DNA of 64,000 bases, taken from positions 66,426,108 through 66,490,107 of the forward strand of contig OX393577.1 in the NCBI GenBank assembly GCA_947652605.1. Direction: 5' to 3'. Every line of letters starts with the position of its first letter. The first letter of the stretch is position 1. Source of the DNA: Elmis aenea (taxonomy: Eukaryota; Arthropoda; Insecta; Coleoptera; Elmidae). A model generated the notes under the pieces. The model did no database searches, had not been told where the DNA came from, and worked only from the letters and a program-made list of their open reading frames with translations. Of the stretch, positions 44,411-64,000 are shown in pieces. The position numbers were made by a program, and so were the translations under genes.

Positions 44411-47400
44411 TTTATATTATTTTTAAGTACACATAGAATAGATCAGGTACACATCTTAATATCCAAATTTTCAGTTACCCCAATACTCCTGCCTTAGGTT
44501 TGAAAAACAAATTTCAAGACAAAATATATTGCGCACAAACACAAAAAACTAAACTTAGCTAGTAGAAACGAGCGTTTATGAAACTGCAAATTTACATTTT
44601 CACACCTTCATTTTCTTCGATTACTTCTTTGTTTTTTTTAAAGCTTCAATTGGGACATAAGTGATTAAAATGAAACAACTAGGGTACAGGGAAAACTTAT
44701 ATTAATATTTTATTTGACATAAAATAGAAGAATGACGCATAATTAACATTATTACAGCGTTCACAAAAATATAACAAAGTTTGTTGGCATTTCTATGAAG
44801 TAAATAAAAAATTTAAGGGTACTGGAACATTAAACAAATACGCCAATGTAACCGCTACATGACTAAAATTAAAACTGTCTCCTCTACAACTACAAAAAAA
44901 AAATGATATGCACTATGACTATGTTAAGTATTAAAAAAAGTTGCATTTTTCTTTGAATAAATTATTGGATAAAGTACACTACTATTTAAAGCATATAAGA
45001 TACATTATGGAAAAATTATTTAAACACGATATAACATTTAAACGATAGCTTGGCATCAAACGATATGCTACTTTACTCAAATCATTTAAAAATGAATCAG
45101 TTAACCCCGTAAATCGCTCTACCATCACTTAAAATTAAAATGACTCAATTCGAAATATAACCACTACAGTTTAAAGTCACAAATGATTCGAAACGTTAAC
45201 ATTTCATTCGAAATATTCAACCGAATACATTGATACAACAATTTGAGTAAAAGCAGTTTCCTATAACTAGAGTGGTTAAACAATTATTTCAAAAATAACA
45301 GTGGTAATGCTAAGTTCTTAAAGAGATCTTTCAATATATTGTCTTCTATTAATCAATTTATACATTATAAATTGTTTAAAATCATAATAAAATCCACACG
45401 TTCATACCATATATAAAATTAATTAAAAATGGCTTATATAGACAGTATACATAAACAAAATAACAAATATTTGGCCTTTTTCACTTAAAATATCTTAAGA
45501 GATCACTTATTGATAAATTTTCTTGATATGAACTCGATTTTTATTGTCTGCGATGTTGATTCTGATCAAGTATTGTATAGTATATAGCCTTCTCGTAGAT
45601 ATGTACAAATTAAAATAAAAACCTTAGCTTTACCACCGGAATACATCTAATATTACAAATTTCAGAGTTACAGGTAGCATAATTTTTCATTGCTAAATTA
45701 TGCTATCGATAACTCCACGTTAAAACTTCTTTTTCCCGGCATTAACGACATCCTACAACTATATTCCCTTGTATTTAATTAATTCAGTGCCCATATTTAT
45801 ACGTTTCAAAATACACATATAACATAAATGTAACAAAAGAATTATTTCATCACTTGTTTTTCAATGGAGGAAGATTATTTTTTCTGAAGTGCGAATGTTA
45901 ATTTTCATAGCCCGTTTTTTGGAGTTATCAACAAATCAATTAATATCCCTTATGGTGGGATAATTTCATTCTTAACAGATACTTTCAAGAATACAAGGCG
46001 GCAAAACGTTGAAAATTGTTGCATAAGTTTGTAAAACGAACGATCGCTTGAGGAACTAAAAAATAATTACGATATGCAGAACCTTTTTTAAAAATAAAAT
46101 AAAAAACTAACATCTTAGCCGATAAAAACAGTTCGAGTAAACTTAATTTTGACCCGAAATGTACCCGTTTTTGCACACTTTTATAGAATTACATTCGACC
46201 TAAATTATTTTAATTGAGTACAATTAATAAACGTTTGGTTCCTCAAGTAGTTATTGGCAGGGTTTTGGAACTACACGAAAAATAAAACTTTTTTACACAG
46301 TTTCTTACGACTAATTCATTCACGGTAGCAAAAGTTGTGTCATTAAAATACAATAAATAATAAGATTCTAATAAAGGCTAATAAATTGCATCGTTCAGGT
46401 TAAAAAAAAACTCGATAAGGACATTTGGCACTTCAAAAAGTTTTTAACGGTAATTCAAACAATTTTTAATGTTGTTATTGTTGCTAAACAACGATTAAGT
46501 AAAAATTTTGTAAACAATACTTCACATTGTTGTTTTAGGTAAACATTTCGCAGTTTTTAGTTAGGTCTTTTTTGTTTAATTATCATTACAAGCATATTTA
46601 GGGGCCCAAAAATTCGTTCCAGTCGAGTTAAATTTCACTACTAAGGCCCCTTTTCGAGATTATAACTCACTGTTTGTTTTTTTGCATGTTTAACAACACA
46701 ATAAAAATAATTTTCCTAATGAGTTTTCTATCGTTTCCCATGTCCCTATGAATAAAATATCGGCTCCTTGTGCATTTGGAATGTTGTCTAAACAGGATAT
46801 TAAAACTTATTGTCTAGACTTGTCTTCGTCACTAACAATAAAGTCCTCTATTATTTACAACATGCAAGTTAAGAAATAATTACAATTAAATAAGTTTAGA
46901 ATATCGTACACATGGCGCAGATATGAATAAACAATATGTAGTAAAATTCGAGTTTTATTAACTGCTTCCAACGTTAAAGAACATTAAGCACCAAATATTT
47001 AATTTTTTTAAATATATTACATATAGTGTGTAATCGTCTGTTTGTTTATTTTTTCCACAAAAATTAGGTGCTGTCACAATAAAATTACATCTTTTCCGCA
47101 TTTCTGTTTAAAAAAAATATTTAAAGCTTGCAAATTACTTTTTTTTTTGTTTTATCATTTATTATTAAAAAGCTGCATCTTGAAAAACGACCTGCTATAA
47201 AACAAAACAATATTGGAGGCGAGTTACAGTTTGTGGCCCTCGTTTGTTTTTACATGATAAAGTATAAGGTACATAAATAGTTTAAGAAAGACGTGGTTTT
47301 TTTTTTTAAAGCTAGAATTGTATCTGCTGCTGACTGGCACTTGGATGTTTACTTAATAAATTATTGTTCTGCATTTTACTTAATTGCCAAATTTTAAACT

Positions 47401-47580
47401 ACGTGAGCAACAAATAGCAATATTAGAATAATACTAAAACTAAACGATAGTGGTGTTCACATTTATATAATCATAAGGTGCAAATGATAATTAATCATAC
47501 TATGTTAAAAATCATCCGAAGAAGTTCATGATAAGATATCGTCGAGTACAAAATATTGATATTTTAAAAATAAAAATATA
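44411..47580. other. Gene-free AT-rich stretch
   Basis: Apart from short unsupported frames I see nothing. Part of it may be distal AGO1 3' UTR if that UTR is very long, but no evidence decides this. Confidence 0.35.
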
Positions 47581-47582
47581 TA

Positions 47583-48311
47583 CAGGGTGTCACACAAAAA
47601 ACGCCGCAAGCTGTAACTTCGTTGTTTGTGGTCCGATTTTGATGAACAAAAAACGAAATGAAATGGCTCCTCAAATACTATAAACTGAATTGGATTTCAA
47701 TTTTTTTCACGTTCAGCTTAAATGTCAAACGATAGTCAATTTTTTTTTTCCAATTGGCACCACCTACTTTTTTTTACTAAATCTGGTAGACATTTTTTTT
47801 CTGAATTCAGTGATGTAATCATAAGTAAATTTAAGTGCTAAACTACTAAGAAATAAAAGTTAAACAGAAATGGGTTAGGTTTCACAAAATTTTCAAGCAT
47901 GCCGTGAAAAAAAAAAAATCTTAATCAACAAATGTCATTTAAATGTCAGTGTGGTATTTAAATGACATTTGTTGATTAAGATTTTTTTGTTTTCCACGGC
48001 ATGCTTGAAAATTTTGTGAAACCTAACCTATTTTTTATTTCTTATTAGTTTAGCACTAAAATTAACTTATGATTACATCATTGAATTCAGAAAAAAAAAT
48101 GTCTACCAGATTTAGTAAAAAAAAATAGATGGTGCCATTTGGGGGAAAAAAAAATTGACTATCGTTTGACATTTAAGTTGAACTTGAAAAAAATTGAAAT
48201 CCAATTCAGTTTATAGTATTTGAGGAGCCATTTCATGTAGTTTTTTGTTCATCAAAATCAAACCACAAACAACGAAGTTACAGCTTGTGGCGTTTTTTGT
48301 TTGACACCCTG
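47583..48311. mobile_element. 729-bp near-perfect palindrome (foldback MITE), TA-flanked
   Basis: The tips are CAGGGTGTCACACAAAAAAC (left) and, inverted, CAGGGTGTCAAACAAAAAAC (right), each next to TA. By eye the two arms, about 355 bp each, match over nearly their whole length with scattered substitutions. They meet at a loop of a few dozen bases around 47935-47965 (AATGTCATTTAAATGTCAGT and its partner). It has no coding capacity. A transcript through it would form one long RNA duplex. It lies 1.1 kb beyond the AGO1 stop codon, within reach of a long AGO1 3' UTR. Confidence 0.9.
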
Positions 48312-49406
48312 TATGCCTCTAAAACAATTAAAACACACACACTACATTTGCTCGATAAAAAAAAGGAGGATATGGAAAACAGAGCTATAACAATGGGCAT
48401 ATCTATCACATGGAGTCGCTCAACATAAAGGGCAAAATGATTGTTTTCCCGTTGAGCAGTTTCTAAAGAGGCGATAAATGTAACCAAGAAAAAACTTCAC
48501 ACAACTGTGTTAAATTTCAACACAAAAGGCGAGATTTGAAAACAATCAGGTTTAAAAAACTACATAAAACAGCAAAATGTGCATAATCCGACGAGTTTTT
48601 CCTTCTTTCAACACGTACAGCGATTAAGTTACACTACATGAAAACTTGACACCAACAAAAAATATATTTGTAATTGGTATGTTGCACCAAATACCACCGA
48701 ATTTCGTGGTTCAGCCAATGTAACATGATTCGCAATCACTACGGCATTTTCTATACACCGCCCATAGTCATTTGGCAGTATTTGTCGGGGGTTGTTCAGT
48801 GGTTTAAATACAATACTTATATAAATACGCGGGGCTACTGTACACAACAACGTAAATGACTAATAACTTAGGAGTTAAAAGAATCCTATAATTAACCTTC
48901 TTTGATTGGTGATTATCTGTTATAAATATGCCTCTCAACTACACCTACTGCAACAATTCAAAATACTAAAATAAATATGTGCTACCTATAATACGAACTA
49001 ACATTCAGTAGTACAGTCCACAACCGAAAACACCAAATGTGCCACACCGTCATTTACAAACATTTTTCTTTTATTTTCAATAAAATATAAGAAAAACAAA
49101 ACACTACTTGAGAATTTGGTGTTAGCTAACTTGGTAAAATACCAAAGATGAATTAATAAAATACCTTAAACTTAATAATAGATAGACAAGGCGTTTTTTT
49201 TTCATTTAATACTAAATTGGTAGATCGTACCAAAAAATCTGCTTCCTGAATTGTCATTAATATACCTATTTGGCACACGTCAAAAAATTGGTAAAACATA
49301 CCGGGAGTTGGTGTGTATTTAATTTTATAAATACAAGGTGCAACATACCAAACGAAACACTTCCCTACAGTACCATTTGGTCGCTATTTGTTTAGCATGA
49401 TCGACA
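48312..49406 (-). other. Presumed AGO1 3' UTR and downstream region
   Basis: This directly follows the AGO1 stop codon on the minus strand. No coding sequence is present. AATAAA-like signals on the minus strand occur near 49070 among others, and I could not pick one. Insect AGO1 messages can have long 3' UTRs, so the true end is open. Confidence 0.4.
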
Positions 49407-62851
<13,445 letters not shown>

Positions 62852-62952
62852 TTTTATTCAAAAAGTCACACACACGCACACAAAACACACTACAAATCAG
62901 AAAACTGTCTTTTTCAGTTACAAAGGCAGGCAGACATTTGCACTACAGGACG

Positions 62953-62960
62953 TGACGTCA
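62953..62960. promoter_or_regulatory. CRE palindrome TGACGTCA upstream of AGO1 start codon
   Basis: A full CREB/ATF consensus octamer, embedded in ACGTGACGTCACC, lies about 100 bases upstream of the AGO1 ATG. Such sites are common in core promoters. Whether it is upstream of, or inside, the 5' UTR is unknown. Inference only. Confidence 0.4.
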
Positions 62961-64000
62961 CCATTTCCAAGGCAAATGTTGTTAGCTTCACTATACACCA
63001 CATCGTTCGTCTCACTTCAACACAGGGAGTGTTTCAACAACAAGTAACGTGTGACGTTTGCGAGCTAAAATATTCTATTGAGATACTAAAATATTCTATT
63101 GAGATACGAAAATACTCGGATGTCAAATAGAAAGAAATAATGAAATTTTGCGAGCAGTCTCAAATGTTGTTGGTAAACATTCCAATCAATAAATGAGGTT
63201 ATTGCAGTATTGAGGAGCAATACAGCAGTAAAGTCAACTACAAAGTAATCAAAATGGGCACACAAAATTATCGCTAATAGTGTTTCCAAAGATTAGAGTC
63301 ATTTTCTAGGATATTGGTGATTCATATTTCTATACATGAACACAAAAGACTATAACAAAAAATACATCTGCGCTGTGCATAACACACGCATGCTCCGTAT
63401 TGACGAAATTGGAGATGCGGTAACATATTAACTGCGACGTATGTTACCTCGTGCTCATATTTTCACGCCAAACGTGACCTTAAGTTGATATGATTACGAT
63501 GTTTATGCGAAATAAATGGCAATAGAAACAGTTGCCACGCGTTGCATACTATTTATATGATGTTTATTTTCAAAATATTGATTTATAATTGAAAAACAAT
63601 CCTTGATTGTCAATAAAAAAGTTGCGCATAAAAAACAAAAAACTGGATTGAATACGTTTAAAAAATGCGCTCTAAAATCTAATATGTTGCTTTGATGGAT
63701 AAGATATTTTAAATTAAAACAATATTTATTTGTTTGTGTGTTTCATGAATAAATTAAACTTTTATCAAATTAAAATTAATGCAGGTGTCTTCCAAGGCCT
63801 CATAATGGCTATGATCGAGTATATAACATACCATACAGCACCATCTATTAAGAGAATTAAAAAGTCAAGCGTGTTTTACAGATTCCTGCATGTTCCATAA
63901 CAGACACCACTGCCAGCCACAAGAACTACCAGTAGCAGAGATACTCAAACAATCGAACGTCGTTGCAGTAGAAACCACCAATGAAAACGCTTCTTTAAAA
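62961..64000. other. AGO1 upstream region, no further gene recognised
   Basis: It presumably contains AGO1 5' UTR and promoter at its left end. GATACTAAAATATTCTATTG-like sequence is duplicated near 63070-63105. No other coding sequence was recognised up to the window edge. Confidence 0.4.

Overview
The window is a piece of an AT-rich animal nuclear genome, almost certainly an insect and perhaps a beetle. Its genes have many short exons with GT-AG introns, its two recognisable proteins are typical arthropod orthologues, and it is full of TA-flanked foldback elements, MITEs and LINE debris. The order assignment is inference. Only two protein genes can be supported fully, both on the minus strand. 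I rebuilt both exon by exon, with splice phases that close exactly.

Gene 1 (17065-24475, minus) encodes a secreted or lysosomal acid sphingomyelinase of the SMPD1 type. It has 14 coding exons and 663 residues, with a signal peptide, a saposin-B domain with all six cysteines, a metallophosphoesterase domain with all seven metal ligands, and a Cys-rich C-terminal region. A noncoding 5' exon and a TATA box are proposed upstream. Gene 2 (49407-62851, minus) encodes Argonaute-1. It has 16 coding exons and 913 residues, from a 22-nt coding first exon (MYPGPGG) to the conserved MYFA end, with an intact D-E-D-H slicer tetrad.

Layout. 1-485: degenerate jockey-like reverse transcriptase. 2578-2852: tRNA-derived SINE with a 12-bp target duplication. 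3.7-6.2 kb: a possible minus-strand promoter, first exon and one candidate coding exon. 6.6-13.5 kb: the most unusual structure, a 6.3-kb foldback element (7011-13342) with exact 9-bp target duplications. Its inverted arms carry arrays of a 182-bp satellite organised in a nine-monomer higher-order repeat of 1637 bp, and they meet at a 200-N assembly gap. An unoccupied relative of the insertion site lies next to it. 17-24.5 kb: acid sphingomyelinase. 24.5-49.4 kb: gene-poor, with MITEs, foldback copies and LINE 3' tails. It ends with a 729-bp near-perfect hairpin element about 1.1 kb beyond the AGO1 stop codon. 49.4-62.9 kb: AGO1, whose introns hold two minisatellites and a Tc1/mariner-type foldback that keeps a transposase remnant. 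62.9-64 kb: AGO1 upstream region with a CRE-like palindrome.

The two genes have no evident functional link. What unites the window is repeated invasion by palindromic elements tipped with CAGGGTG next to TA. Several lie in introns or just downstream of genes and would fold into long double-stranded RNA if transcribed. One such element is inside, and another just beyond, the gene for a small-RNA effector.
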